Below, piece by piece: positions 16,969-25,798 of a DNA stretch of 64,000 nt. The notes below the pieces were generated by a model that saw only the letters and a program-made list of their open reading frames with translations, was not told the DNA's origin and ran no database searches. Position 1 is the first letter of the stretch. Every line of letters begins with the position of its first letter. The stretch is taken from the NCBI RefSeq assembly GCF_003269295.1, contig NZ_QLTT01000006.1:62001-126000 (forward strand), read 5' to 3'. This DNA comes from Lentzea atacamensis (GTDB lineage Bacteria; Actinomycetota; Actinomycetes; Mycobacteriales; Pseudonocardiaceae). A program made the translations under genes and the position numbers.

Positions 16969-19900
16969 CTACTCGCTCACCTGTCGCCCGGACGGGTGGA
17001 CCGGACACGTCGTGCGTGCCGGGCAACGGTCGCAGTCCGCGTTCTCCCGTGCGGTGTAGTCAGGACCCAGCACCGACTCGGCGGCGCCCTGCACCACCTC
17101 CAGCCACGCTCGGACGCCCTGTTCGTCCAGCGGCGCCTGAGTGCGTTCCACGGCGCCGGTCTTCTTGTCCTCCTTGGCCACGTAGAGCAGGCGGGCGCCA
17201 CCCGGTTCGGTGCCCAGGCCGATGTGGGTGAAGCCGCCCAGCGACGTCGCCAGCTGGTAGACGGCCAGCTGCGGGTGTTCCTGCGAGGCGTCGCGGGAGA
17301 CCGGGCTCTTGCCGGTCTTGATGTCGATGACGACCGGGCGGCCGTCCTCGTCGTGTTCCAGTCGGTCCACCCGGCCGCGGACCTGGAGCCACGGGCCGCC
17401 GTCGCGTTTGGGGACCTCGACGACCATCTCCTCCTCCACGGCGACCTGGGTGAGCTGGCTGCGGCTCATGGTCAGCCAGGCGAGGAACGTGTCGAGCATG
17501 CGTTCCACGCGCAGGCGTTCGCGGCGGGAGAACCACGGTGCGCCGGCGTCGACGGCTGCCCAGGCCTCGTCGAGTTTCACCCGCAGCTGGGCCGAGTCGG
17601 CACCGGAGGCCGCTGCCTGGGCCAGCGCGTGGACCAGGGTGCCCGTCACGGACGCCAGTTCGGCCGGGTCCTGGCCTCCATGGCGTTCCACGACCCAGCG
17701 CAGCGGGCACTTCGTGATCACCTCGATGGTCGACGGCGTCACGCTGACCTTCTGCTCCTCCGTCCACAGTGGAGCATCGGTGGACACGTCCGCGACGCCG
17801 TACCAGGACTCCGGGTGCGCGCCGGGGACGCCGGCCTCGGCCAGCCGGGCGAGCTGAACGGCTGCCCGCGAACGACGATCCGGGGTCTCCGAGTCCGAGC
17901 ACACGACGCGGCGCAGCTCGCCGACCAGCTCGGCGAGCACCAGGCCGCGTTGCGGGCGGTGCAGCTTGCGCTCTTCCTCGGCGGACGACTCGATCTCGTC
18001 GAGGAAGCGCGACGGCTGTTCGTCCTCACCCCGGACGGCGCTGATCAGCAGCTTCGAGCGGGCGCGGGAGGCGGCGACCAGCAGCAGGCGGCGTTCCTCC
18101 GCCAGGATCGGCGCCACGGCCGACACCGACGGTTCGAGGCCGGCCAGGACGTCCACCATGCGTTCGACGCCCAGCACCGTGCCGCGCAGGCGCAGGTCGG
18201 GCCAGCTGCCCTCCTGCACCCCCGGCACGGCAACGACTTCCCACTCGCGGCCGGCCGCGGAGTGTGCGGTCAGGACGGACACGGCCTCGCCCGTGGGTGC
18301 GGAGGCGGCCAGGGTGTCGCCGACGATGCGCTGGGACTCCAGGTAGTCCGCGAAACCCGCCACGCCCGAACCCGGCAGGCGGTCGACGTACTTCGCGGCC
18401 GCCTCGAACAGAGCGACGATCGCGTCCAGGTCGCGGTCCGCCTGCATGCCCGGCACGCCGCGGCGGGCCGACTGCGCCACCCACCGGTCCTGCAGGCCCG
18501 CCGCAGTCCAGATGTCCCACAGGACGGCCTCCACCGACTTGCCGGCCTCGATCGCCTTGCGCGCGAGCCCCAGCAGGTGCGAGATCCGCCGCGCGGGCAG
18601 CGACTCCACGTCCTCCAGGGCCGCCAGCCTGTCGGCGGTCTCCACGACCTCGACCAGCAGCTCGCCACTCGGGCGGTCACCGCCGGCGGCCATCTCGAGC
18701 CGCCGCAGACCACGCCGCAACCGCCGCAGCGCCAATGGATCCGCACCGCCGTACGCGGACGACAGCAGCATCGCGGCCGTGTCCTCGTCCAGCGAACCCG
18801 GCACCGCCGCCGCCCGCACCAGAGCGAGCAGCGGGCGCACGGCGGGCTGCTGCGCCAGCGGCAGCTCCTCCGACGGCACGGCCACCGGCACCCCCGCCGC
18901 CAGCAGAGCCCGCTGCAGCACCGGCAGGGAAAGCGTCGCCGAACGCACGACCACGGCCATCCGCGACCACGGCACCTCGTCGGCCAGGTGGGAACGGCGC
19001 AGCTGGTCGGCCACCCATGTCGCCTCCTGCGCTGACGACGCGAGCAACCGCACCTGGACGGAACCCTCGCCGTCGGCGGGCAGCACCGAACGCGTGGGAG
19101 AGGCGCCGGGCAGCCGGGCGGCCAGGCGAGCCACCGCGTCCCGGATCTCCGGCATCATCCGGTGCGACTGGCGCAGGACCACCGTCTCGCCCGGCACGTC
19201 CCGCAGGATCTCCGGGTCGGCGCCGCGGAACGTGAAGATCGCCTGGTCCGGATCGCCGGCCAGGACGAACCGCGCCGCCCCCGAACCCAGCGAGCTGATC
19301 AGCGAGTACTGCATCGGGTCGAGGTGTTGCGCGTCATCGACCAGCAGATACCGCACTCGGCGCCGTTCGTTGAACAACAGCTCCTCGTCGTTCACGAACG
19401 CCGCGTACGCCGACGACACCAGCTCGGCGGCGTCGTAGGCGGGGGCGAAAGCCGTCGCGGAGTCCAGGCCGGACAGCAGGTTCACCGACTCGTACTGCTG
19501 ACCGAAGAGCCCGGCGGCCACCCACTCGTCCCGGCCGTGCTCCTCGCCGAGCTCGATCAGGTCCTCGGGCCCCAGCCCTCGTTCGGCCGCGCGCAACAGC
19601 AGATCGCGCAGCTCGTGCGCGAAGCCCGGCAGTTCCAGCGCCGGCCGCAGCCGCTCGGGCCAGTTCAGCGCGCCCAGCTCGGCGTCACCGGCGAGCAGCT
19701 CGCGCACCATCGCGTCCTGGTCGGGGCCGGACAGCAGCCGCGGCGGCGGTTCTCCCAGCAGCACCGCTTGGTTGCGCAGCACCGCGAACGCGTAGGAGTG
19801 CACCGTGCGCACGAGCGGCTCGCGGATCGTGGAGAGCCGCCCGGTGAGCAGCCGCGTGATGTGCGCGCGCAACGCCACGGACGCGCGCCGGTTCGCGGTC

Positions 19901-20109
19901 AGCACCAGCACGTTCTCCGGATCGGCTCCCTCCTCCAGCACGACGTGCGCGGCCAGCTCGGCGAGCAGCGTCGTCTTCCCCGTCCCCGGACCGCCCAGGA
20001 CGCGCAGGAACCCGCCCGGATGCGAGAAGACCCGCTGGGCAGCAGCGTCCCACCGGGGACGCGGGCGCGTCTCCGGCTTCCGGCGGACCAGCTGGGGTGG
20101 AAGTGCCAC
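16969..20109 (-). CDS. adnA: AdnA, helicase-nuclease subunit of the AdnAB end-resection motor
   Basis: A 1046-residue partner of AdnB. Walker A is GGPGTGKTTLLAELA (about residues 38-52). The Walker B segment reads LLVDDAQHLDP, with Asp where Glu is usual. The C-terminal nuclease has GRVDRLEH, VIDIKTGK and PQLAVYQLA. Near the end, CDRCPARTTC plus an earlier Cys in TKCPLRW fit the four-Cys iron-sulphur cluster of AddB/Dna2-type nucleases. In mycobacteria AdnA is the trailing subunit. It heads the adnA-adnB transcript and is divergent from the chitinase. Confidence 0.93.
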   Translation of the reverse strand: MALPPQLVRRKPETRPRPRWDAAAQRVFSHPGGFLRVLGGPGTGKTTLLAELAAHVVLEEGADPENVLVLTANRRASVALRAHITRLLTGRLSTIREPLVRTVHSYAFAVLRNQAVLLGEPPPRLLSGPDQDAMVRELLAGDAELGALNWPERLRPALELPGFAHELRDLLLRAAERGLGPEDLIELGEEHGRDEWVAAGLFGQQYESVNLLSGLDSATAFAPAYDAAELVSSAYAAFVNDEELLFNERRRVRYLLVDDAQHLDPMQYSLISSLGSGAARFVLAGDPDQAIFTFRGADPEILRDVPGETVVLRQSHRMMPEIRDAVARLAARLPGASPTRSVLPADGEGSVQVRLLASSAQEATWVADQLRRSHLADEVPWSRMAVVVRSATLSLPVLQRALLAAGVPVAVPSEELPLAQQPAVRPLLALVRAAAVPGSLDEDTAAMLLSSAYGGADPLALRRLRRGLRRLEMAAGGDRPSGELLVEVVETADRLAALEDVESLPARRISHLLGLARKAIEAGKSVEAVLWDIWTAAGLQDRWVAQSARRGVPGMQADRDLDAIVALFEAAAKYVDRLPGSGVAGFADYLESQRIVGDTLAASAPTGEAVSVLTAHSAAGREWEVVAVPGVQEGSWPDLRLRGTVLGVERMVDVLAGLEPSVSAVAPILAEERRLLLVAASRARSKLLISAVRGEDEQPSRFLDEIESSAEEERKLHRPQRGLVLAELVGELRRVVCSDSETPDRRSRAAVQLARLAEAGVPGAHPESWYGVADVSTDAPLWTEEQKVSVTPSTIEVITKCPLRWVVERHGGQDPAELASVTGTLVHALAQAAASGADSAQLRVKLDEAWAAVDAGAPWFSRRERLRVERMLDTFLAWLTMSRSQLTQVAVEEEMVVEVPKRDGGPWLQVRGRVDRLEHDEDGRPVVIDIKTGKSPVSRDASQEHPQLAVYQLATSLGGFTHIGLGTEPGGARLLYVAKEDKKTGAVERTQAPLDEQGVRAWLEVVQGAAESVLGPDYTARENADCDRCPARTTCPVHPSGRQVSE

Positions 20110-20186
20110 GTCCCGATTTCACCACGCTGCACCGACAAGATCAGTCATGCCCGCCGGAAGGAGCATCGCCGATTTCGACTACCTTC

Positions 20187-20216
20187 TTGACAGAGAGAGG
20201 TGGTCTAGTCCACTTT
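20187..20216 (+). promoter_or_regulatory. Chitinase promoter with DasR-like operator
   Basis: TTGACA (20187-20192) is a consensus -35 box, followed after 18 bases by CACTTT (20211-20216) as a possible -10. Between and overlapping them is TGGTCTAGTCCA (20201-20212), one base different from the core of the DasR-responsive element TGGTCTAGACCA that controls chitin and N-acetylglucosamine genes in Streptomyces. A repressor bound here would block the promoter. DasR control is inferred. Confidence 0.6.
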
Positions 20217-20283
20217 TGAAGTCGTTGTGAGCCCTCTCACTGCCAGCTCCGCCGCCCTGGACCGAGCAGTTCTTGGAGGACTG

Positions 20284-21231
20284 ATGAAGCGGTTCCTCGT
20301 CGGCGCTGTCGCTGCCGCGTGCGCGGCGATGCTGCTGCCCACGACCGCACAGGCGGCCGTCAACCCCGTGCTCGCGGCGCCGTACCTCTACCAGTGGGGC
20401 AGCGCGCCCAACCCCGCCACGGTGATGCAGCAGACCGGCATCAAGGCCTTCACCCTCGCCTTCATCCTCAGCGACGGCACCTGCAACCCGAAGTGGGACG
20501 GCAACCGCTCGCTGACCGGCTCGGACGCGACCCTGATCAGCAACATCCGTGCGGCGGGCGGCGACGCGGTGCCGTCGATCGGCGGCTGGTCCGGCAACAA
20601 GCTCGGCCAGTTCTGCACCTCGGCCAGCGCGCTCGCCGGCGCCTACCAGAAGGTGATCAACGCCTACCAGCTCAAGGCGATCGACATCGACATCGAGGCC
20701 GCGGAGTTCGAGAACAACACCACGCAGGACCGCGTGCTCGGCGCGTTGAAGATCATCAAGCAGAACAACCCCGGCGTGAAGACGGTCATCACCATGCCGA
20801 CCGACCGCACGGGCCCGAACTCCTGGGGCAAGCGCCTGATCACCCGCGCAAAGGAGCTCGGCGCGCCGATCGACACGTGGGCCGTCATGCCGTTCGACTG
20901 GGGCAGCGGCGGCGACATGTTCGCCTACACCAAGAGCGCGGTCGACGGGCTCAAGAACCACGTCAAGTCCACGTTCGGGCTCACGGACGACGCGGCGTAC
21001 CGGCGCAGCGGCCTGTCGTCGATGAACGGCAAGACCGACACCGGCGAGACCGTCACCCCGCAGAACTTCCGCGACATCGTGACGTGGGCGAACTCCAAGC
21101 ACCTGGCCCGCGTGTCGTTCTGGGCCGTGAACCGGGACCGCGGCAACTGCGGCGCGATGAGCTCCTCGTGCAGCGGCATCAACCAGCAGACCTACGAGTT
21201 CACCAAGGCCCTGGCGAAGTTCACCGGGTAG
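20284..21231 (+). CDS. Secreted GH18 chitinase
   Basis: A 315-residue protein with a signal peptide (MKRFLVGAVAAACAAMLLPT, cleavage after AQA). A single glycoside hydrolase family 18 barrel follows, with SIGGWSG (strand 3) and IDIDIEAAEF (strand 4, the DxDxE active site with the catalytic Glu). It has no carbohydrate-binding module. It probably hydrolyses chitin or chito-oligosaccharides outside the cell. The ATG at 20284 has GGAGG five bases upstream. A DasR-like element lies in its promoter. It is convergent with the following GGDEF gene. Confidence 0.87.
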   Translation: MKRFLVGAVAAACAAMLLPTTAQAAVNPVLAAPYLYQWGSAPNPATVMQQTGIKAFTLAFILSDGTCNPKWDGNRSLTGSDATLISNIRAAGGDAVPSIGGWSGNKLGQFCTSASALAGAYQKVINAYQLKAIDIDIEAAEFENNTTQDRVLGALKIIKQNNPGVKTVITMPTDRTGPNSWGKRLITRAKELGAPIDTWAVMPFDWGSGGDMFAYTKSAVDGLKNHVKSTFGLTDDAAYRRSGLSSMNGKTDTGETVTPQNFRDIVTWANSKHLARVSFWAVNRDRGNCGAMSSSCSGINQQTYEFTKALAKFTG

Positions 21232-21273
21232 CGATCTCCTCCGGTGACCGGACGTGACCCCGACCCCGTCCGG

Positions 21274-23388
21274 TCACCGGGGTTCCAAACCCCTCAGGAA
21301 GTCTCCCGGTGCCCCCGCTGTGCCGAACAGGTCGCCGGTCGCGAAGTCCGCACCAGCCGCACGCCACCACTGAGCCTGCTCCTCGCTGCTGATCCCGTCG
21401 ACCGCGACCGTCACACCCGCCTCGCGCATCAGTGGCATCAGCGCCGCCACGAAAGGCGATCGGCGTTCGACCAGACCGCGAGCCACCCGCACCGACTTCA
21501 CCGGCAGGTCCGAAACGGTCGAGGGATCCAGCGGTCCAAGCCCGAAGTCGTCGATTCCCACGTGGACGCCCAGCCCCGCGAGCACGCTCAGGTTGTCGGC
21601 GGCGTCGGACTCCGGCAGCACCTCGGCAGGCATGCTGAGCGCCAGTTCGTGCGTCTTCAGCCCGGTTTCGCCGAGGACTCTCACCACGCGCTCGACCAGA
21701 TCCGCGTCGGACGACTGATGCGCGGTGAGCCGCACGACCAGCGACCTGTCGAACTGCCCGCGCTGCCGCCACCACGCCGACTGGCCGCTCGCGACCCGAA
21801 GCAACCACTCGCCGAGCGGCAGGATCAACCCGGTCGCCTCGGCCAGCGCCGCACACCGGTCGTGGTCCAGCACCTCGGCATCCGGCCGCTCCCAGCGCAA
21901 CGCCGCCTCGACCCCGCTGACCACGCCGTCGGCCAGCCGCACGATCGGGCGGTACCGCACCGTGATCTCGCCGTCCTCCCACGCACCCGGCATCGCCACG
22001 GCCACCGCGTGGTCGCGGCGCTCCTCGGCGTCCTGATCGGGGTGAAACACCTCCCACTGGCCACGCCTGCGCATCTTGGCCCTGCGCAACGCCGTGTCCG
22101 CCGCACGCAGCAGGTCCACCGGTTCGGCGGCACTGTCGGGTCGATGCACCACGCCCGCGCTCACCGACACCGCCAGCCCGTGACCGTCCACATAGGTCGG
22201 TTCGAGCAGGTCGTCGTTGATGCTCTTCATGATCGTGCCGATGCCCGGTGTGGTCGCCGTGTTCTCCAGAAGGACACCGAACTCGTCGCCGTCGAACCGG
22301 GCGATCATCGCCTTCTCGCCCGCGAGCAACACTTCCAGCCGCCGGGCCACGTGCTGCAGCAGCCGCTCGGCGACTCTGCCACCGACGCTGTTGGACACCA
22401 TGCCGAACGCGTCGATGTCCAGGTGGAAGAACGTGATGCCGTACCCGGTGTCCGTCTTGCGCAGCGCGGTCTCCAGCTGCGTGGTGAAGAACTGGCGGTT
22501 CGGCAGCCCGGTCAGCACGTCGTGCAGCGCCTGCCGCTTGAGCTCGCTCTGCAGCAGCTCCAGCTCGGTGCCGTCCTCGACCACCACGACGAAGTGGCTG
22601 GGCTCGTCGTCGGCACCTCGCAACAGTGACGCGGTCAGGGACAGCCGTGCCGCTTCACCGTCCTTGCGCAGCATCCGCTGCGACTGCCTGATCCGCTCCG
22701 CGGTGCCGCCGACCAGCTCGGCCATCGCCGTCTGCAGCATCTCGGTGAAGCCGGGAGCGATGAGGTCGGTCAGCAGCACCCCGACGAGCTCGTCCTGGGA
22801 GTGCCCGAGGATGTCGCAGATCGCCGTGTTCGTCCTGAGGAGCCGCCCCTCGATGTCGACGATCAGCACACCGTTGGTGGACGACGTGACGACCTCGTTG
22901 AAACGGGCCTCGCTCTCCTTGAGGTTCCAGTTCGCGTCGCGCACGGCCTTGAGCAACGACTTCTGCATGCCCTCCTGCTGCGCGAGCACGGACTCGGTGT
23001 TGGCCCCGGTGAAGCCGGTGCCGAGCGCGCCGATCGCGAGCGCGATCCGTTCCGCGTACCGCTCGACGGGCTGGAACTCCGGCAGCGCCAGCAGCCCCTT
23101 GCCGAGCACCTCCGCAGTGCACCGCAGCCCGAACTTCCCGAGGTGGCCCAGCGCGGTCAGCTCCGCGCCGAGCCGCTCGATCGAGGCAGTGCTGAACGGT
23201 TCCTCGTGCAGCATGGCGCACAGCGCGTCGAGGCGGCCGCTCAGCTCCTCGTCGAGTTGTGCCTGGCCCAGCGGAATTGCCACGCTGCTGAGCAGCCGAT
23301 ACGACCATTTCCGCGCAAGTGTCGCCCTCGCCCGAACAGCCTCCTCGGGCGAGGGCGTTACGTCAGGTGTTCGACTCGGCATGGGCAT
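21274..23388 (-). CDS. PAS-GGDEF-EAL signalling protein, copy 1
   Basis: A 704-residue soluble protein. An N-terminal helical domain of about 150 residues, found also in the second copy, is followed by PAS (about 160-275), GGDEF (about 285-450) and EAL (about 455-700). The diguanylate cyclase signature reads DGDEF (366-370) with Asp replacing the first Gly; metal-binding DID and the LTGLPNR segment are kept. The EAL domain is degenerate: EAA replaces EAL, DDFG is present, but the Asn, second Glu, Lys and EGVE Glu of active phosphodiesterases are missing (DGIS instead). It may make or sense cyclic-di-GMP; hydrolysis is unlikely. It lies 103 bases downstream of the methyltransferase gene. Confidence 0.88.
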   Translation of the reverse strand: MPMPSRTPDVTPSPEEAVRARATLARKWSYRLLSSVAIPLGQAQLDEELSGRLDALCAMLHEEPFSTASIERLGAELTALGHLGKFGLRCTAEVLGKGLLALPEFQPVERYAERIALAIGALGTGFTGANTESVLAQQEGMQKSLLKAVRDANWNLKESEARFNEVVTSSTNGVLIVDIEGRLLRTNTAICDILGHSQDELVGVLLTDLIAPGFTEMLQTAMAELVGGTAERIRQSQRMLRKDGEAARLSLTASLLRGADDEPSHFVVVVEDGTELELLQSELKRQALHDVLTGLPNRQFFTTQLETALRKTDTGYGITFFHLDIDAFGMVSNSVGGRVAERLLQHVARRLEVLLAGEKAMIARFDGDEFGVLLENTATTPGIGTIMKSINDDLLEPTYVDGHGLAVSVSAGVVHRPDSAAEPVDLLRAADTALRRAKMRRRGQWEVFHPDQDAEERRDHAVAVAMPGAWEDGEITVRYRPIVRLADGVVSGVEAALRWERPDAEVLDHDRCAALAEATGLILPLGEWLLRVASGQSAWWRQRGQFDRSLVVRLTAHQSSDADLVERVVRVLGETGLKTHELALSMPAEVLPESDAADNLSVLAGLGVHVGIDDFGLGPLDPSTVSDLPVKSVRVARGLVERRSPFVAALMPLMREAGVTVAVDGISSEEQAQWWRAAGADFATGDLFGTAGAPGDFLRGLEPR

Positions 23389-23415
23389 TCGGGCCGCCTC
23401 ATCACGGGCTCAGAA

Positions 23416-23431
23416 TGTCCGGCAGTTTACC
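23416..23431 (-). promoter_or_regulatory. Conserved element before GGDEF gene, copy 1
   Basis: On the minus strand the 16 bases read GGTAAACTGCCGGACA. The second module has the same 16-mer with one change at 28903-28918, also just upstream of its GGDEF gene. About 37 bases further upstream both copies also share GGTTCAC followed by GTCGG. It could be part of a promoter or an operator. Confidence 0.5.
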
Positions 23432-23491
23432 CACGCACGGTTGACCTAACGAGACCGACCGTGTGAACCAACCTCACTCTATCGGCATCCC

Positions 23492-24307
23492 CTATGGCTT
23501 GCGGCCGACGCCCGCGTACGCGATCCCGTTCACCTCAGGGTCGTCGGAGATGTCACCCGGCCCGGTAGGCCGCCATTCGGCGAATTTGACGAGCCCCGGC
23601 TCGACGAGTTCGAAATCACCGAAGAAAGCCTCGACCTCGTCGTGAGTGCGCTCGATGACCTCGCCGCCGCCCACCTTGTTCATCCTGTCGGTGACGGCCC
23701 TCGCCTCCGCGATGGTGTGCTCGGAGGCCAGGTGTGAGATCGCGAGGTAACTCCCGCTGGGCAGCGCCTCGCGGTAGCGCTTCATCAGGCTCTGCGGGTC
23801 CGCCGCTGTCGGCACCCAGTGCAGCATGAACAGCAGCAGCAGACCGATCGGCTGGTCGAAGTCGAGCAGCCGGCCCGTCTCGTGGCTGTTCAAGATGCTG
23901 TCCGGATCGCGCATGTCGGCCTGCAGCACGCCGACGCGGTCGTTGCCGGCCACGAGCAGCTCGCCGTGCGCGACGGCGACGGGATCGCGGTCCACGTAGA
24001 CGACCCTGCACTCCGGAGCCACGTCCTGCGCGACCTCGTGCACGTTGGCCACGGTCGGGATGCCCGAGCCGATGTCCAGGAACTGACGCACCCCCTGCTC
24101 GGCCATGAACCGCACCGCGCGGCGCAAGAACGCCCGGTTGAGCCTGGCCGCGCTGCGCGCGAGCGGCATCATCTGCTCGGCCTTGTCGCCCATCAGGCGG
24201 TCGACCGCGAAGTTGTGCGCGCCCCCCAGCAGGTAGTCGTACACCCGCGCCGCACTCGGCACGGAAACATCGACTCCCGGTGGGATCCAGCTCTGTCCGT
24301 CGGACAC
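23492..24307 (-). CDS. DUF574-family SAM-dependent methyltransferase, copy 1
   Basis: A 271-residue protein of the actinobacterial S-adenosyl methyltransferase family PF04672 (DUF574). It has the family opening VPSAARVYDYLLGGAHNF, the SAM-binding FLDIGSGIPTVANVHEVAQ (motif I), VVYVDRDPVAV (motif II) and LQADMRDPD. Substrates are not known for most members. The GTG at 24307 is chosen because AAGAGG sits 8 bases upstream, an arrangement kept in copy 2. It is divergent from P450 copy 1 and transcribed towards the GGDEF gene. Confidence 0.87.
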   Translation of the reverse strand: MSDGQSWIPPGVDVSVPSAARVYDYLLGGAHNFAVDRLMGDKAEQMMPLARSAARLNRAFLRRAVRFMAEQGVRQFLDIGSGIPTVANVHEVAQDVAPECRVVYVDRDPVAVAHGELLVAGNDRVGVLQADMRDPDSILNSHETGRLLDFDQPIGLLLLFMLHWVPTAADPQSLMKRYREALPSGSYLAISHLASEHTIAEARAVTDRMNKVGGGEVIERTHDEVEAFFGDFELVEPGLVKFAEWRPTGPGDISDDPEVNGIAYAGVGRKP

Positions 24308-24329
24308 GGCGACCACCTCTTCGGTCGGG

Positions 24330-24347
24330 GACGCACAAGCTTAGTCA
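24330..24347 (-). promoter_or_regulatory. Conserved promoter element of methyltransferase, copy 1
   Basis: On the minus strand TGACTAAGCTTGTGCGTC, identical in 17 of 18 bases to 29833-29850 in copy 2. TAAGCT fits a -10 box about 30 bases before the GTG start. It is a likely core promoter. Confidence 0.5.
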
Positions 24348-24400
24348 TGCACAAAGGACGCATGATTAGTCCACAAGCGTGAACACGCGCCACCCGATCG

Positions 24401-24440
24401 GGCACTGTCACTCTCGACCGAACGACTCCTATGGTGGTCC
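24401..24440 (+). promoter_or_regulatory. Conserved promoter element of P450, copy 1
   Basis: A 40-base stretch that opens with GGCACTGTC and ends CTCCTATGGTGGTCC. Copy 2 (29903-29942) has the same blocks with exactly the same 40-base length, although flanking DNA has diverged. TATGGT (24430-24435) fits a -10 box, with TGTCAC 18 bases before it. The GGCACTGTC block may be a -35 region or an activator site. Confidence 0.55.
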
Positions 24441-24464
24441 ATCTCTTTCCACTCGCGAGGAGCG

Positions 24465-25781
24465 ATGATGTCCGTCCCGGTGGCACCCGGCAGGCTGCCA
24501 TTTCTCGGACACACCCTGCCGATGCTGCGGAAAAGATTCGAGTTCACCGCGAATTTACGGCACCAAGGCGATCTCGTCGAAGTTCACCTCGGGCCGTTGC
24601 GAGCCTATTTCGTCACGAGCCCGCGGTTGATGCACCAGGTGCTGGTCACCGACGCACCGAAGTTCCACAAAGGCCGTATGTACGACAAGTTCCGGCCGTT
24701 CGTCGGCAACGGGCTCGCCCTGTCGAACGGGGCCTTCCACCTGCGCCAGCGTCGGATGATGCAGCCTGCGTTCCACCGCGACCGGATCGCGGGCTACGCG
24801 AACATCATGGCCCGCGCAGCGCGTGACCTCGTGGAGGGATGGCAGCCGGGCGAGGTGCGGCGGCTCGAGGAGGACATGCAGGGCCTCGCGGTGACGATCG
24901 TCGGTGAGGCGCTGTTCTCCACCGAGATCGGCGAACGCGCGATCGACGAGGCCCGCCGATCCGTCTTCGTGATCATCAAGAACGGAATGCTGCGCGCGCT
25001 CTCACCGGGGTTCGTCGAAAAGCTGCCCATACCGGCCAACCGCGAGTTCGACGAAGCCATCGCCCGGATGCGCGCGATCGTGCACGAGGTCATCGAGAGC
25101 CGGCGCGACGACGACATCGACCATGGCGACCTGTTGTCGATGTTGCTGCTGGCCAGGGACACCGAGACCGGTGAACCGATGACTGACGAGCAGGTCTTCG
25201 ACGAGGTCGTCACGCTGCTGACCGCGGGGATCGAGACCACCGCGCTGGCGCTGGCCTGGATCTTCCACGAGATCGCCGCCAACCCGGAGGTCGAACAGCG
25301 CGTGCTGGCGGAGATCGACGAGGTGCTGGCCGGGCGGCCGGTCACGTTCGACGACGTGCCGAAGCTGACTCATCTCGCCAGGGTGGCGAACGAGGTCCTG
25401 CGGAAGTACCCGCTCTGGCTCGTCATGCGCCGCACCGCGGAGGAGGTCGAGCTCGGCGGCATCCGCCTGGCACCGGGCACCGAGGTGATCCTCAGCCCGC
25501 ACACGATGCACCACGACCCCGCGCACTTCCCCGACCCGGAGCGATTCGACCCGGACCGCTGGACGCCCGAGCGCGCCAAGCACCTGCCGAAGGGCGCGTT
25601 CGTCCCGTTCGGCGGCGGTATCCACCACTGCATCGGAAACCACTTCGCACTGACCGAGATCACCATCGTGGTGGCGACGGTCTGCGCCCACCACCGGCTG
25701 GTCCCCGACCGGCCCGTGCGCACCAAGTTCACGAATGCGGCCTACCCCAACGACCTGATGATGAAGGTCGTCCCCCGCTAG
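24465..25781 (+). CDS. Cytochrome P450, copy 1
   Basis: A 438-residue bacterial P450. It has the I-helix TAGIETTALA (oxygen activation), the K-helix NEVLRKYPLW (ExxR) and heme loop FGGGIHHCIG with the ligand Cys near residue 389. The usual Arg two residues before the Cys is His. The N-terminal proline-rich PVAPGRLPFLGH and general layout recall terpene-oxidising P450s such as pentalenene oxygenase, but no terpene synthase is nearby. No ferredoxin or reductase gene is adjacent. The ATG at 24465 (or 24468) follows GCGAGGAG. The exported hydrolase begins 17 bases after its stop. Confidence 0.9.
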   Translation: MMSVPVAPGRLPFLGHTLPMLRKRFEFTANLRHQGDLVEVHLGPLRAYFVTSPRLMHQVLVTDAPKFHKGRMYDKFRPFVGNGLALSNGAFHLRQRRMMQPAFHRDRIAGYANIMARAARDLVEGWQPGEVRRLEEDMQGLAVTIVGEALFSTEIGERAIDEARRSVFVIIKNGMLRALSPGFVEKLPIPANREFDEAIARMRAIVHEVIESRRDDDIDHGDLLSMLLLARDTETGEPMTDEQVFDEVVTLLTAGIETTALALAWIFHEIAANPEVEQRVLAEIDEVLAGRPVTFDDVPKLTHLARVANEVLRKYPLWLVMRRTAEEVELGGIRLAPGTEVILSPHTMHHDPAHFPDPERFDPDRWTPERAKHLPKGAFVPFGGGIHHCIGNHFALTEITIVVATVCAHHRLVPDRPVRTKFTNAAYPNDLMMKVVPR

Positions 25782-25798
25782 TTGGAGGTTGTTCCCCC

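Noticed and set aside
14847..17231. 794-residue open frame antisense to adnB/adnA
   Set aside because: The composition (His, Arg, Gln, Val runs) is that of a shadow frame; helicase and nuclease motifs are clear on the other strand.
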